This document shows positions 1-9,591 of a DNA stretch of 40,936 nucleotides, piece after piece. A program made the position numbers and the translations under genes. The notes beneath the pieces were generated by a model. The model searched no databases. It was not told the DNA's origin and was given only the letters and a program-made list of their open reading frames with translations. Position 1 is the stretch's first letter. Every line of letters begins with the position of its first letter. The DNA comes from Kutzneria sp. 744 (GTDB lineage Bacteria; Actinomycetota; Actinomycetes; Mycobacteriales; Pseudonocardiaceae), in assembly GCF_000568255.1 (NCBI RefSeq), contig NZ_KK037166.1, positions 6,791,874 through 6,832,809 of the forward strand, given 5' to 3'.

Positions 1-1261
<1,261 letters not shown>

Positions 1262-1262
<1 letters not shown>

Positions 1263-2341
1263 TGCGCTCACTGCGTGGCAAGTTGCTGCCGCCGGTGGCG
1301 GCGATCGTGTTCTCGGCCCTGCTGTGCTCGGTGGCGCTGATCATCTCGGGCCGCAACCCGGCCTCGGCGCTGGTCGCGATGGTGGTGCAGGTCGGCCACG
1401 GCACCACCGCCGTCGACATCGTCAACAGCGCCAGCGTGTACTACCTGGTCGGCATCGCGGTGGCGATCGGGTTCAAGATGAACCTGTTCAACATCGGCGT
1501 CGAGGGCCAGTACCGGATCGGCGCGGTGTTCGCGGCCATCGTCGGCGGCGAGCTGAACCTGCCGCCGGTGCTCGGCCAGATCGTGATCATCGTGGTCGCC
1601 ATGCTCGGCGGCGCGGTGTTCGCGGCGCTGCCGGCGATCCTCAAGGTCACCCGCGGCGTCAGCGAGGTGATCACCACGATCATGCTGAACGCCATCGCCG
1701 GCGGCATCATCGCCCTGCTGATCAAGCCGGGCGCGTTCGGCGTGCTGAGCAACAACAACATCGGCACGCCGACGATCCCGTCGTCCAACTGGATCCCGGG
1801 CATCCCGCTCGGTTCGGCCGGCACCGTCTTCGGCTTCGTGGTGATCGCGATCCTGGTCGGCATCGGCTACTGGGTGATGCTCAACCGCACCCGGTTCGGC
1901 TTCGAGCTCCAGGCCTCGGGCGAGTCGCCGACCGCGGCCACCGCGGGCGGCGTCGACGCCAAGCGCATGATCGTGATCGCGATGCTGCTGTCCGGCGCGA
2001 TCGCCGGCCTCACCGCGCTGCCGGAGCTGCTCGGCCGCGACCACACGTACACCCTGATTTCCCCGCAGGGCTACGGATTCACCGGCATCGCGGTCGCGCT
2101 GCTCGGCCGCAACAACCCGGGCGGCATCGCCTTCGGCGCGGTGCTGTGGGCGTTCCTCGACCAGGCCGCGGTCTCGCTGGACGTCATCCAGGTGCCGCGC
2201 GAGATCGTCACCATCATGCAGGGCGCGATCGTGCTGTCCGTGGTTGTGTCCTACGAGGTGATCCGCCGGCTCGAACTGGCCGCCGAGCAACGCAGGGTCG
2301 GCAGCCAACTGGCCGCCGCGACCACCGGGAGCGCGTCGTGA
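1262..2341 (+). CDS. ABC transporter permease (nucleoside uptake), first subunit
   Basis: Predicted 359-residue integral membrane protein of the BPD_transp_2 family (RbsC/NupP-like). It begins MRSLRGKLLPPVAA and has about eight to ten hydrophobic segments. The conserved MNLFNIGVEGQ and VSEVITTIMLNAIAGG motifs of nucleoside/BmpA-type permeases are visible. It should form the transmembrane channel with the next gene product, driven by the upstream ATPase. ATG at 1262 overlaps the preceding TGA by one base; a longer open frame upstream is ignored because it runs antiparallel to the ATPase reading. The C-terminal tail is charged and cytoplasmic. Assignment to nucleosides rather than sugars is inferred from the operon. 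Confidence 0.93.
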
Positions 2342-3603
2342 TCGACATGAATCCGCCGGCGTCGGTCACCCGTGCCGCCGCCCCGGTCAAGCGCCGGATT
2401 CCCGGCTGGGCCAACGGAGTCCTCTGGTCGCTGGCGGCCGTCGTGCTGCTCACGGCGACCGCGGACCTGACCGGCCTGCCCAACATCACCGCCACGTCGA
2501 CCATCCAGGCCGGACTCCAGCTGGCGGTGCCGCTGCTGCTGGCTGGCCTCGGCGGTCTGTGGGCGGAACGGGCCGGTGTGGTCAACATCGGCCTTGAGGG
2601 CATGATGATCCTCGGCACCTGGGGCGCGGCCTGGGCCGGCTACCAGTGGGGGCCGTGGGCCGCCGTGCTGGGCGGCATCGTGTTCGGCGCGCTGGGCGGC
2701 CTGCTGCACGCGTTGGCCACCGTCACCTTCGGCGTCAACCACATCGTCTCCGGTGTGGCGATCAACCTGCTCGGCGCCGGTGTCGCCAAGTACCTGTCCA
2801 CGCTGCTGTTCGCGCCGGTGTCGCACAACCCGCGGCAGTCGCCGAAGGTGCCGTCCTTCGACACGTACTCGGCGCAGCCGGTCGCGGACTGGTTGGCGGA
2901 CCTGGAGAAGCAGCAGCGGTACGTCGTCTCCGACGTCGCCGGCATCCTGCACGGGGTGCTCAGCGGCGTGTCCCCGCTGACGATGATCACCATCCTGCTG
3001 GTGCCGATCAGCTTCGTCGTGTTGTGGCACACCAGGTTCGGCCTGCGGCTGCGGTCGTGCGGCGAGAACCCGGTGGCGGCCGAGTCGCTCGGCGTCAACG
3101 TGTACCTGCAGAAGTACATCGCCGTGGTGATCTCCGGCGGCTTCGCCGGCCTGGGCGGCGCGGCGCTGGTGCTGGCCCCCGGCCAGAACGGCTACCTGGA
3201 GAACCAGACCAACGGCCGCGGGTACATCGGTCTGGCCGCCATGATCTTCGGCAACTGGCGGCCCGGCGGCCTGCTCGGCGGCGCGGCCCTGTTCGGCTAC
3301 GCCGACGGCCTCCAGACGCTGACCGACGGCAAGACGGTGCTGGGCCTGTTCTACGGCATCTCCCTGCTGATCTGGGTGATCGCGCTGGTGCAGCTGATCC
3401 GTCGCAAGTGGATAGTCGGGCTGATCTCGATCGTGGTCGGCGGCGCGCTGTACCTGCTGTACCTGTCGATCGACTCGCTGCCGCAGGAGCTGACCACCTA
3501 CCTGCCGCACATCGTGACCATCGTGGTGTTGGCCATGTCGTCGCAACGACTGCGAATGCCCGCGGCCGACGGACTGATATATCGACGAGGACAGGGAAGT
3601 TAG
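2338..3603 (+). CDS. ABC transporter permease (nucleoside uptake), second subunit
   Basis: Predicted 421-residue partner permease of the same family (NupQ-like). After a short cytoplasmic N-terminus it has repeated hydrophobic helices and the family signature AERAGVVNIGLEGMMILG near residues 80-95. A second conserved stretch, GFAGLGGAALVL, lies further on. The start is GTG 2338, giving a GTGA overlap with the stop of the first permease; ATG 2347 is an alternative three codons in. An insertion around residues 175-215 (QSPKVPSFDTYSAQPVADWL) probably forms an extracytoplasmic loop. The gene is followed without a gap by cdd, so uptake and first catabolic step share one transcript. Confidence 0.92.
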   Translation: MIDMNPPASVTRAAAPVKRRIPGWANGVLWSLAAVVLLTATADLTGLPNITATSTIQAGLQLAVPLLLAGLGGLWAERAGVVNIGLEGMMILGTWGAAWAGYQWGPWAAVLGGIVFGALGGLLHALATVTFGVNHIVSGVAINLLGAGVAKYLSTLLFAPVSHNPRQSPKVPSFDTYSAQPVADWLADLEKQQRYVVSDVAGILHGVLSGVSPLTMITILLVPISFVVLWHTRFGLRLRSCGENPVAAESLGVNVYLQKYIAVVISGGFAGLGGAALVLAPGQNGYLENQTNGRGYIGLAAMIFGNWRPGGLLGGAALFGYADGLQTLTDGKTVLGLFYGISLLIWVIALVQLIRRKWIVGLISIVVGGALYLLYLSIDSLPQELTTYLPHIVTIVVLAMSSQRLRMPAADGLIYRRGQGS

Positions 3604-3993
3604 TTGTCCACTGTGGACTGGGATGAGCTGCGGCGACAGGCCGTGGCCGCGGCGGCGTCGGCCTACTGCCCCTACTCGGGGTTGCGGGTCGGGGCCGCCG
3701 CCCTGTGTGACGACGGTCGTGTCGTGACCGGCTGCAACATCGAGAACGCCGCCTACGGCGTCGCTTTGTGCGCCGAGTGCACGATGGCCGGGCAGCTGCG
3801 GCTGACCGGCGGCGGCAGGTTCGTGGCGGTGGCCTGCCGCAGCGGCGAGGGCGAGCTGCTCATGCCGTGCGGACGTTGCCGTCAGATCATCTACGAGCTG
3901 GGTGGCCCCGACTGTCTGGTGGACACCCCGCGCGGTGTGCTGACGATGCGGGAAGTTCTGCCAGACGCGTTCGGACCAGAGGACCTGCCGTGA
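3604..3993 (+). CDS. cdd: Cytidine deaminase
   Basis: Homotetramer-type cytidine deaminase of 129 residues, the usual length. It converts cytidine/deoxycytidine to uridine/deoxyuridine with a catalytic zinc. Visible motifs are NIENA at 45-49 (substrate binding), C56-A-E58 (zinc cysteine and proton-shuttle glutamate) and PCGRC at 88-92 (remaining zinc cysteines). The start is a TTG directly after the TAG of the upstream permease, preceded by a GGGAAG ribosome-binding site; no better in-frame ATG/GTG exists. The stop overlaps the GTG of deoA by four bases. It feeds uridine/deoxyuridine to the phosphorylase encoded next. Confidence 0.96.
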   Translation: MSTVDWDELRRQAVAAAASAYCPYSGLRVGAAALCDDGRVVTGCNIENAAYGVALCAECTMAGQLRLTGGGRFVAVACRSGEGELLMPCGRCRQIIYELGGPDCLVDTPRGVLTMREVLPDAFGPEDLP

Positions 3994-5270
3994 GTCACTT
4001 CAACGCTGTCGAGATCATTCGGGCCAAGCGGGACCGGCGGGTGCTGACCGGTCCGGAGATCGACTGGGTGATCGACGCCTACACCCACGGTGTGGTTGCC
4101 GACGAGCAGATGTCCGCGCTGGCCATGGCGATTCTGCTCAACGGCATGACGTCCGACGAGACCGCCCGGTGGACGCGGGCCATGGTCGAGTCGGGCGAGC
4201 GGCTGTCCCTGGACGTGGACCGGCCGACCGTGGACAAGCACTCCACCGGCGGCGTCGGCGACAAGATCACGCTGCCGCTGGCGCCCCTGGTGGCCGCCTG
4301 CGGCGCGGCCGTGCCACAGCTTTCCGGCCGCGGCCTCGGGCACACCGGCGGCACGCTGGACAAGCTGGAGTCCGTTCCCGGCTGGCGGGCCCAGCTGTCC
4401 ACTGAGGACATTCGCGCCCAGCTCCGGTCCGTGGGCGCGGTGGTCTGCGCCGCAACGGAAGGACTCGCGCCGGCCGACCGCAAGCTGTATGCGCTGCGGG
4501 ACGTCACCGGGACCGTCGAGTCGGTGCCGCTGATCGCCAGCTCCATCATGAGCAAGAAGATCGCCGAGGGCGCCGGCTCGCTCGTGCTGGACGTCAAGGT
4601 CGGCTCGGGCGCGTTCATGAAGAACCTGGCCGACGCCACGGAACTGGCCCGCGCGCTGGTGTCCATCGGCGTGGACCACGGCCTTCGCATCAGCGCCGTG
4701 CTGACCGACATGTCCGTGCCATTGGGTTATGCCGTCGGCAATGCCGTCGAGGTCGCCGAGTCGGTCGAGGTGCTCAAGGGCGGCGGCCCGGCCGACGTCG
4801 TGGCGCTGACCGTCGCGCTGGCTCAGGAGATGCTCTCGCTGGCCGGACTGTCCGATGTGGACCCGGCCGCGGTGCTGGCGTCCGGCAACGCCTACGAGAC
4901 GTGGTGCCGGATGATCGCCGCGCAGGGCGGCGACCCGGACGCCCCGCTGCCCGTGGCCAAGCACGTCGAGGTGATCGAGGCGGCCGAGGACGGCGTGCTC
5001 ACCGGCTTGGACGCCTACGCCGTCGGCGTCGCCGCCTGGCGTCTCGGGGCCGGCCGGGCCCGCAAGGAGGACCCGGTGCAGCACGCCGCCGGTGTGCTGT
5101 GCCTGGCCAAGCCCGGCGACACCGTCGAAAAGGGACAGCCGCTGCTGGAACTGCGCACCGACACCCCGGAGCTGCTCGACGCCGGCCGCGACGCCCTGGC
5201 CGACGGCATCGTCATCGGAGAGTCCGCCGAGGACCGCACCCCGCTGGTCATCGACACGATCCGCGGCTGA
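3990..5270 (+). CDS. deoA: Thymidine phosphorylase
   Basis: Pyrimidine nucleoside phosphorylase, 426 residues, which cleaves thymidine/deoxyuridine with phosphate to base and deoxyribose-1-phosphate. Family motifs are KHSTGGVGDK at 83-92 (phosphate binding) and SGRGLGHTGGTLDKLE at 112-127. An N-terminal alpha-helical domain and a C-terminal PYNP_C region (about 340-420) are present. Start is GTG 3990 in a GTGA overlap with cdd; the open frame extends further upstream only as a shadow of cdd. It is the last gene of the transporter-cdd-deoA operon and is followed by a strong palindrome. Deoxyribose-1-phosphate would be processed by PmmB and DeoC encoded elsewhere in the window. Confidence 0.96.
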   Translation: MSHFNAVEIIRAKRDRRVLTGPEIDWVIDAYTHGVVADEQMSALAMAILLNGMTSDETARWTRAMVESGERLSLDVDRPTVDKHSTGGVGDKITLPLAPLVAACGAAVPQLSGRGLGHTGGTLDKLESVPGWRAQLSTEDIRAQLRSVGAVVCAATEGLAPADRKLYALRDVTGTVESVPLIASSIMSKKIAEGAGSLVLDVKVGSGAFMKNLADATELARALVSIGVDHGLRISAVLTDMSVPLGYAVGNAVEVAESVEVLKGGGPADVVALTVALAQEMLSLAGLSDVDPAAVLASGNAYETWCRMIAAQGGDPDAPLPVAKHVEVIEAAEDGVLTGLDAYAVGVAAWRLGAGRARKEDPVQHAAGVLCLAKPGDTVEKGQPLLELRTDTPELLDAGRDALADGIVIGESAEDRTPLVIDTIRG

Positions 5271-5275
5271 CTTTG

Positions 5276-5326
5276 TCAGGAAGGGCCCCTTACTGACGTT
5301 GAACGTCAGTAAGGGGCCCTTCCTGA
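5276..5326. repeat. Perfect 25-bp inverted repeat, probable bidirectional terminator / REP-like element
   Basis: Arms 5276-5300 and 5302-5326 are perfect reverse complements around a single G. The cores are AAGGGCCCCTTACTGACG and its complement. A further partial copy of the inner motif (CTGACGTTCAACG) follows at 5323-5335, so the element looks like part of a modular repeat family. It starts six bases after the deoA stop and lies between convergent genes, fitting a transcription terminator; there is no long T tract. Confidence 0.85.
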
Positions 5327-5367
5327 CGTTCAACGAGAGGATCGGTCCCTCGATCTTGAGCGGGCTG

Positions 5368-5949
5368 CTAGCTGGTGCGCCAGTCGATGCGGCCGTCGGT
5401 GGTGGTCTCGGGGCGGCAGTGCCGCACCTTGGTCCGTTCCTCCAGCGCGGTGGCGATCTGCTCCAGCATCTCCGTGATGCTGCGCCATTCCGGCCTGTGC
5501 GCCTCGGCCCGCTCGTGGTCCCACTCCAGCACGCAGCCACGCAGCGGGCCCGCCCGCAGGTCGACCACGAGCGCGTCGCCGAGGCCGTCGAAGGCGAAGG
5601 GCACCCAGAGCGGGTGGTAGCTGATGCCGGCCGACCCCGCGTCGGGGCCGCACTCCGGCGTGTCCCAGGTGTCGGCCCACAGCTTGCGCTGCACGCGGAA
5701 GGAGTCCAGCGCGCCCTGCGGGCCGTGCGGTGTGTAGAACGGCGGGATGATCTCGGCGAACGCCGAGTTCCCGGTGCCGCCGCACACCGACCACCACTCG
5801 TGCAGGTCGTCGGGCAGCTCGACACCGATCTCCTGCTCGAGGATCACGACATCTTCCCGGTCCGCCATCGTGCGCAGCACCGACCCGGTCGACGGTGCGA
5901 AGAAGGACAGCCAGCGCACGATCCGACCCCACGCGTCGGCCACTGCCAT
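5368..5949 (-). CDS. SMI1/KNR4 (SUKH) family protein
   Basis: A 193-residue soluble protein with the SMI1/KNR4 (SUKH-1) fold pattern. An N-terminal helix precedes a segment with ELPDDLHEWWSVCGG, and later comes WVPFAFDGLGDALVVDL followed by an acidic CVLEWDHE strand. SUKH proteins are often immunity proteins in contact-dependent or polymorphic toxin systems, but many actinobacterial members stand alone. No toxin gene is adjacent here, so no function is assigned. ATG 5949 is chosen because the SUKH N-terminal helix (DAWGRIVRWL) begins there; no convincing ribosome-binding site is visible. It converges on deoA across the 5276-5326 palindrome. Confidence 0.85.
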   Translation of the reverse strand: MAVADAWGRIVRWLSFFAPSTGSVLRTMADREDVVILEQEIGVELPDDLHEWWSVCGGTGNSAFAEIIPPFYTPHGPQGALDSFRVQRKLWADTWDTPECGPDAGSAGISYHPLWVPFAFDGLGDALVVDLRAGPLRGCVLEWDHERAEAHRPEWRSITEMLEQIATALEERTKVRHCRPETTTDGRIDWRTS

Positions 5950-6080
5950 CCGTTCATGATCGAGTAAGAACGGGGGCTCCGGTACCGCTCATCGGAGGAC
6001 GATCGGGCGAATCCGGTCTCCGGCTGACGGCATCGGGCCCAACGGGTTAACCTGCCCGGACGCGTGCGAGGGAGGCTGCC

Positions 6081-6743
6081 GTGTCGGACACCGAGACGAT
6101 GTGGGCGCCCCCGGACGACGGCCGCCCGCCGCGGCGCCCGGAGCGCGGGCCGATGATCGCTTTCCTTGTCGTGCTGGTCATCGCCCTGCTGGCCGCGGCC
6201 GTGATGGGCGGCTACCTGCTGGGCCTGCACACCGCGCAGTCCGAACTGGCCGCACAGCCGTCGTCCGTCGCGCCGACCACCACCTCCACGCCGCCGCCGA
6301 CGACCACCGACACGACGACCACGACCGACACGACCACCGTCACCACCACGACGGCCATCGGCCCCGGCGCCATCCGCAACTCCACCCCGGGCGGCTCGCC
6401 GATCGTGCTCAACGTCGGCTACGGCGTGAATCTGGACAGCACCCAGCCCAACTGGGACGTGGTCCAGAACAGCGACCCGGTGTACTTCAACGACCTCCGC
6501 TTCGACAACCAGAACACCGTGTACGGCGCCGGCCGTGGCTTCGCGCCGGCCCAGCCCAACGCCGGCTACGCCGACTGCGTGGCGGCCACCGCGTACACGC
6601 CGCAGCTGGGCGTGGACCAGATCCTGGCCGGCGGCGCGTACTGCACGACCAGCGCCCAGGGCCGGTTCGCGCTGGTCGTGTTCCATCCGGCGGTCGGTGG
6701 GCAGCTCACCTTCGACCTCACCGTGTGGGAGAAGACCCCCTAG
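6081..6743 (+). CDS. Membrane-anchored protein with Thr-rich linker, unknown function
   Basis: A 220-residue protein not recognised as a named family. It has a Pro/Arg-rich cytoplasmic N-terminus of about 24 residues and one transmembrane helix (about 25-48, IAFLVVLVIALLAAAVMGGY). A low-complexity Thr/Pro linker (about 63-93, repeated TTTDTTT) then leads to an extracytoplasmic domain of about 125 residues. The two cysteines in the outer domain (in YADCVAAT and GAYCTTS) could form a disulfide. Start is GTG 6081 with a clear GGGAGG site. The layout resembles actinobacterial wall-exposed sensor or lipoprotein-like proteins, but no enzyme motif is visible. It stands alone between divergent and co-directional neighbours. 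Confidence 0.8.
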   Translation: MSDTETMWAPPDDGRPPRRPERGPMIAFLVVLVIALLAAAVMGGYLLGLHTAQSELAAQPSSVAPTTTSTPPPTTTDTTTTTDTTTVTTTTAIGPGAIRNSTPGGSPIVLNVGYGVNLDSTQPNWDVVQNSDPVYFNDLRFDNQNTVYGAGRGFAPAQPNAGYADCVAATAYTPQLGVDQILAGGAYCTTSAQGRFALVVFHPAVGGQLTFDLTVWEKTP

Positions 6744-6823
6744 TCAACTGTGATGATCGAGCGACCACGTAGGCTCTGCCCCGTTCTCGCAGACAGCGTT
6801 GGCCGTGACCGGGAGGTCTCCAG

Positions 6824-8119
6824 ATGGCTCAGGACATCGTCCCGATCGAGCTCGGGCTCCCCCAGGGTGACCTGATCACGTTGTGGGCGCCGCGCTGGCG
6901 CGAGGAAGGTGAGGAGTGGGAGGCGTTCCTCGGGCACGAGGAGGACCTCTACGCCTTCCCGGACGCCGCGCGCCTGGCCGCCTTCGTGCGCACCGTCACC
7001 GAGCACGACCTGACCGACCACCCCGCGTGGCACGTGCTGCCCGCGCTGTCGGCGGTCGAGCTCGTGCCCGACGAGAACCACCAGTTCGACCTGGTCGGCG
7101 TGCCCGAGCTGGTCTCGGAGGACCCGGACACCTGGACCATCGGCGAGCTGGCCGACGTGGTGTCGATCCTGCGGTCCCTCGCCGACGTGTGCGAGCTGGA
7201 GAAGGTCAACGAGGTGCTGGACTCGGTGGACGGCTTCGCGCTGCTGCCGCAGGGCACCTTCCCCTTCACCGGCCGCGACGGCGAGCGCCGCTGGACCGAG
7301 CTGGCCAAGGTCGTCGTCGAGCGCTGGGACGAGGTGCTGGACGCGATCGACGGCATCGTCACGGTGCCCGAGGTCGACGAGAAGGCCCTGGCCGAGGCCG
7401 AGCAGGAGCTGGCCGACGCCGAGGCCCAGCTGGCCGCCGAGACCGACGCCGACGAGGACGCCGAGCGCGCCCCCGACGACGAGCCCGAGGACCTGGGCTT
7501 CTGGGGCGAGGTCGGCATCGACCCCGTCAAGATCATCCTCGGCGACAACGAGTACTACACGCTGCGCTGCTACGTCGACGACGAGCCGGTCTTCCTCGGC
7601 CACTCCGGCGAGATCGACATCTTCACCTCGGCCAAGGCCCTGGGCCGCTTCCTGGTCAACACCGGCAACGAGCTGGCCGGCAACGACATCACCGAGGTCG
7701 CCACCTGGGACGAGGTCGCCACCAAGGCCACCGCCGGCGAGCTCGAGGTCGAGGTGCACGACGACAACGTCTACGTGTTCAACGGCATCGCCGAGGACAT
7801 CGCCGAAGGCCCCGACTCGATGGACCCGGTCCAGCTGGACCTGGCCGTCGAGCTGCTCGAGGACGCCGCCGCCTGGGCCGGCGACGACTCCGTGGCCGAG
7901 GCACTGGCCCAGTCCGAGAGCCTGGGCTGGCTGGTCTCCTTCGTCGTCCGCCCCGACCCCACCCGGCTGGCCCCCAGCGCCCCCTTCAACGCCGAGGTCG
8001 AGGCCTGGAAGGCCCTTGTCGAGGGCCTGGACGATTTGCAACCCCCTCTAACCAAAGTGTCGATTAGGGTGGATTCATTATTCATCAGAGCCAGCTGTGA
8101 TATTAGCACAAATGAGTAA
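6824..8119 (+). CDS. Acidic conserved actinobacterial protein with internal duplication (Rv3311-like)
   Basis: A 431-residue, very acidic soluble protein. From memory it resembles M. tuberculosis Rv3311 and proteins labelled primosomal protein in related genomes; that label has no support visible here. Two similar modules can be seen: FLGH at 35-38 followed by an F..A..L..F helix and W69, and FLGH at 257-260 with the same spacing to W295. They are separated by an acidic, Ala/Glu-rich coiled-coil-like linker (about 185-222). ATG 6824 has a GGGAGGTC site. Residues 406-431 are encoded by AT-rich DNA unlike the rest and probably replace the native C-terminus (see findings). Its location fits the upp-add neighbourhood of mycobacteria. 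Confidence 0.85.
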   Translation: MAQDIVPIELGLPQGDLITLWAPRWREEGEEWEAFLGHEEDLYAFPDAARLAAFVRTVTEHDLTDHPAWHVLPALSAVELVPDENHQFDLVGVPELVSEDPDTWTIGELADVVSILRSLADVCELEKVNEVLDSVDGFALLPQGTFPFTGRDGERRWTELAKVVVERWDEVLDAIDGIVTVPEVDEKALAEAEQELADAEAQLAAETDADEDAERAPDDEPEDLGFWGEVGIDPVKIILGDNEYYTLRCYVDDEPVFLGHSGEIDIFTSAKALGRFLVNTGNELAGNDITEVATWDEVATKATAGELEVEVHDDNVYVFNGIAEDIAEGPDSMDPVQLDLAVELLEDAAAWAGDDSVAEALAQSESLGWLVSFVVRPDPTRLAPSAPFNAEVEAWKALVEGLDDLQPPLTKVSIRVDSLFIRASCDISTNE

Positions 8120-8307
8120 AGGCTAGGGGAGCCCACACCCCGGAAGTTTTTCCCACTTTCTGGATTCTATCGCTGCCCAACAGGCGAACTGCCACCTTAA
8201 GCGTAAAGGAGTAACCTCGACACGATTAGAAACGTGGTAATGTATCCGGTGTTAGATCACCACTGACATCCGTAGGCAAATTTTTCTGTTTATATCAATT
8301 CCCTGCA
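8038..8307. other. AT-rich island between convergent genes
   Basis: GC content counted over 8041-8280 is about 48 percent, against roughly 70 percent or more in the flanking genes. The switch is abrupt at about 8038, inside the last 26 codons of the upstream gene, and ends at the MFS stop (8308). No convincing gene is present; a ten-codon frame (GTG 8234 to TGA 8266) is too short to call. A short CCCTG-CAT-CAGGG hairpin followed by GGTTTT sits at 8301-8317 and could terminate rightward transcripts. Confidence 0.7.
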
Positions 8308-9498
8308 TCAGGGGGTTTTCGCCTCGGCGCGGAGGTTTTCGGCGGCCACGGGCGTCGCGATGATCGCCAGCAGCGGGAAGATCGCGCCGACGGCAAAGGC
8401 GGTGGCGTAGCCGAAGCCGCCGACCAGGGCCCCGAGCAGCGGGGGCGTCAGGGCGGCGGCCACGTTCTGGGCGGTGTTCTGCGCCCCGAGCGCACGGCCC
8501 GACCACGCGGTGCCGGCCAGCTCGGCAGTGGCCGTGAAGCCCAAACCGTTGTCCGCCACGGTGATCACGGCCCCGACGGCGATCACCGCCACCGCCAGCC
8601 ACGGCGCGGCCCGGTCGCCCAGCGCCAGCAGCAGCATCACCACCGTGCTGGCCACCGCCAGCTGTCGCATCGGCCGCAGCCGGCTGCCGACCACGTCGGC
8701 CCAGCGCCCGGTGACGATGCGCCCGGCCGCGCCGGCCGCCTGCACCACGCCGAGGAACACCCCGGCCCCGCCCGGCGTCCAGTGCTGCACGCTGACCAGG
8801 TACTCCAGGCTGAAAGCCGAGATCACGAACTGCGGCACCACCAGCAGGCTGCTCGCGCCGTGCAGCCGCCACAGCGCAGACGACCCAAGATACGGCGACC
8901 TCGTCCGCTCCGACTCCTTGCGCGGCGGCCGTGGCGGATCCTGCACGAGCACGGCGACCAGCACCGCCAGCACGACGCAGAGGCCGGCCGGGAACAGCAG
9001 CGCCGCCCGATAACCGAAGGCCTGTCCCAAAAACGGCAGCGTCAGCGCCGCGATGCCGACCCCGACCGGCTGCGCCGTCTGCCGAATCCCCATGGCCAGG
9101 CCCCGCTCGCGTGGCCCGAACCAGCCCATCACCACCCGCCCGCTGGCGGCGTTCACCGACGCGCTGGCCGCGCCCGCCAACAGCAGCACCACTTCCAGCA
9201 GCGTGACGCTGTGCGTGCCGAGGCTGCCGGCGGCCAGCAGCACACCGGCCGCCCCCAACCCGAGCGCCATCACCACCCGCTCGCCGTAGCGGTCCGCCGC
9301 CGCGCCCCAGGCGATCAGCGTCAGCAGCAGCCCGACCGTCGGGGCCGACACCATCAGGCCCACCTGCGCCAGCGACAGCCCCTCCGCCGCCCGGATGTCC
9401 GGCACGAGGAACGGGAGGCCGTACAGAAACGTGCACGCCGCGGCCTGGGCCGCCAGCCCCAGGCTCAGGATCAGCCACCGGCGCGGGTTCTCGGCCAC
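8308..9498 (-). CDS. MFS transporter
   Basis: A 396-residue major facilitator superfamily protein with about twelve hydrophobic helices. The loop 2-3 signature appears as AWGAAADRYGERVVM (about 65-79), and the second-half equivalent as GRWADVVGSRLRPM. There is a charged central loop (KESERTRSPYLG). It probably acts as a drug/solute transporter in the plasma membrane; the substrate cannot be read from sequence. GTG 9498 is chosen because a GGGAGG site lies just upstream. The 9509-9540 inverted repeat overlaps this region, which suggests repression. It is downstream of and co-directional with add, with a 93-base gap. Confidence 0.9.
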   Translation of the reverse strand: MAENPRRWLILSLGLAAQAAACTFLYGLPFLVPDIRAAEGLSLAQVGLMVSAPTVGLLLTLIAWGAAADRYGERVVMALGLGAAGVLLAAGSLGTHSVTLLEVVLLLAGAASASVNAASGRVVMGWFGPRERGLAMGIRQTAQPVGVGIAALTLPFLGQAFGYRAALLFPAGLCVVLAVLVAVLVQDPPRPPRKESERTRSPYLGSSALWRLHGASSLLVVPQFVISAFSLEYLVSVQHWTPGGAGVFLGVVQAAGAAGRIVTGRWADVVGSRLRPMRQLAVASTVVMLLLALGDRAAPWLAVAVIAVGAVITVADNGLGFTATAELAGTAWSGRALGAQNTAQNVAAALTPPLLGALVGGFGYATAFAVGAIFPLLAIIATPVAAENLRAEAKTP

Positions 9499-9508
9499 CG
9501 ACCGCCTC

Positions 9509-9540
9509 CCAACATGTGGACACCACTGCCTACATGTTGG
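9509..9540 (-). promoter_or_regulatory. Inverted-repeat operator candidate upstream of the MFS gene
   Basis: CCAACATGT at 9509-9517 and ACATGTTGG at 9532-9540 are perfect 9-base inverted arms separated by 14 bases (centre-to-centre 23). The arm nearest the gene merges with the GGGAGG ribosome-binding site on the minus strand, so a bound regulator would block transcription or translation of the MFS gene. No regulator gene is adjacent. Confidence 0.55.
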
Positions 9541-9591
9541 ACGCTAGCCGTGATACTTCGGCTACGGCAACAAATTCCCGGATGCTGAAAC

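Noticed and set aside
3891-5825. A 644-codon minus-strand frame spanning deoA and the palindrome
   Set aside because: Antisense to deoA; its repeated-looking LLTFNVSKGPFLT stretch is only the 5276-5326 palindrome translated.
6824-8119. Annotating this gene as a primosomal protein
   Set aside because: No PriA, PriB or DnaT motif is visible; the label appears only as a recalled database name.
8234-8266. A ten-codon frame (GTG to TGA) in the AT-rich island, preceded by AAAGGAG
   Set aside because: The spacing to the ribosome-binding site is too long and no downstream gene lies on that strand, so a leader peptide is unsupported.
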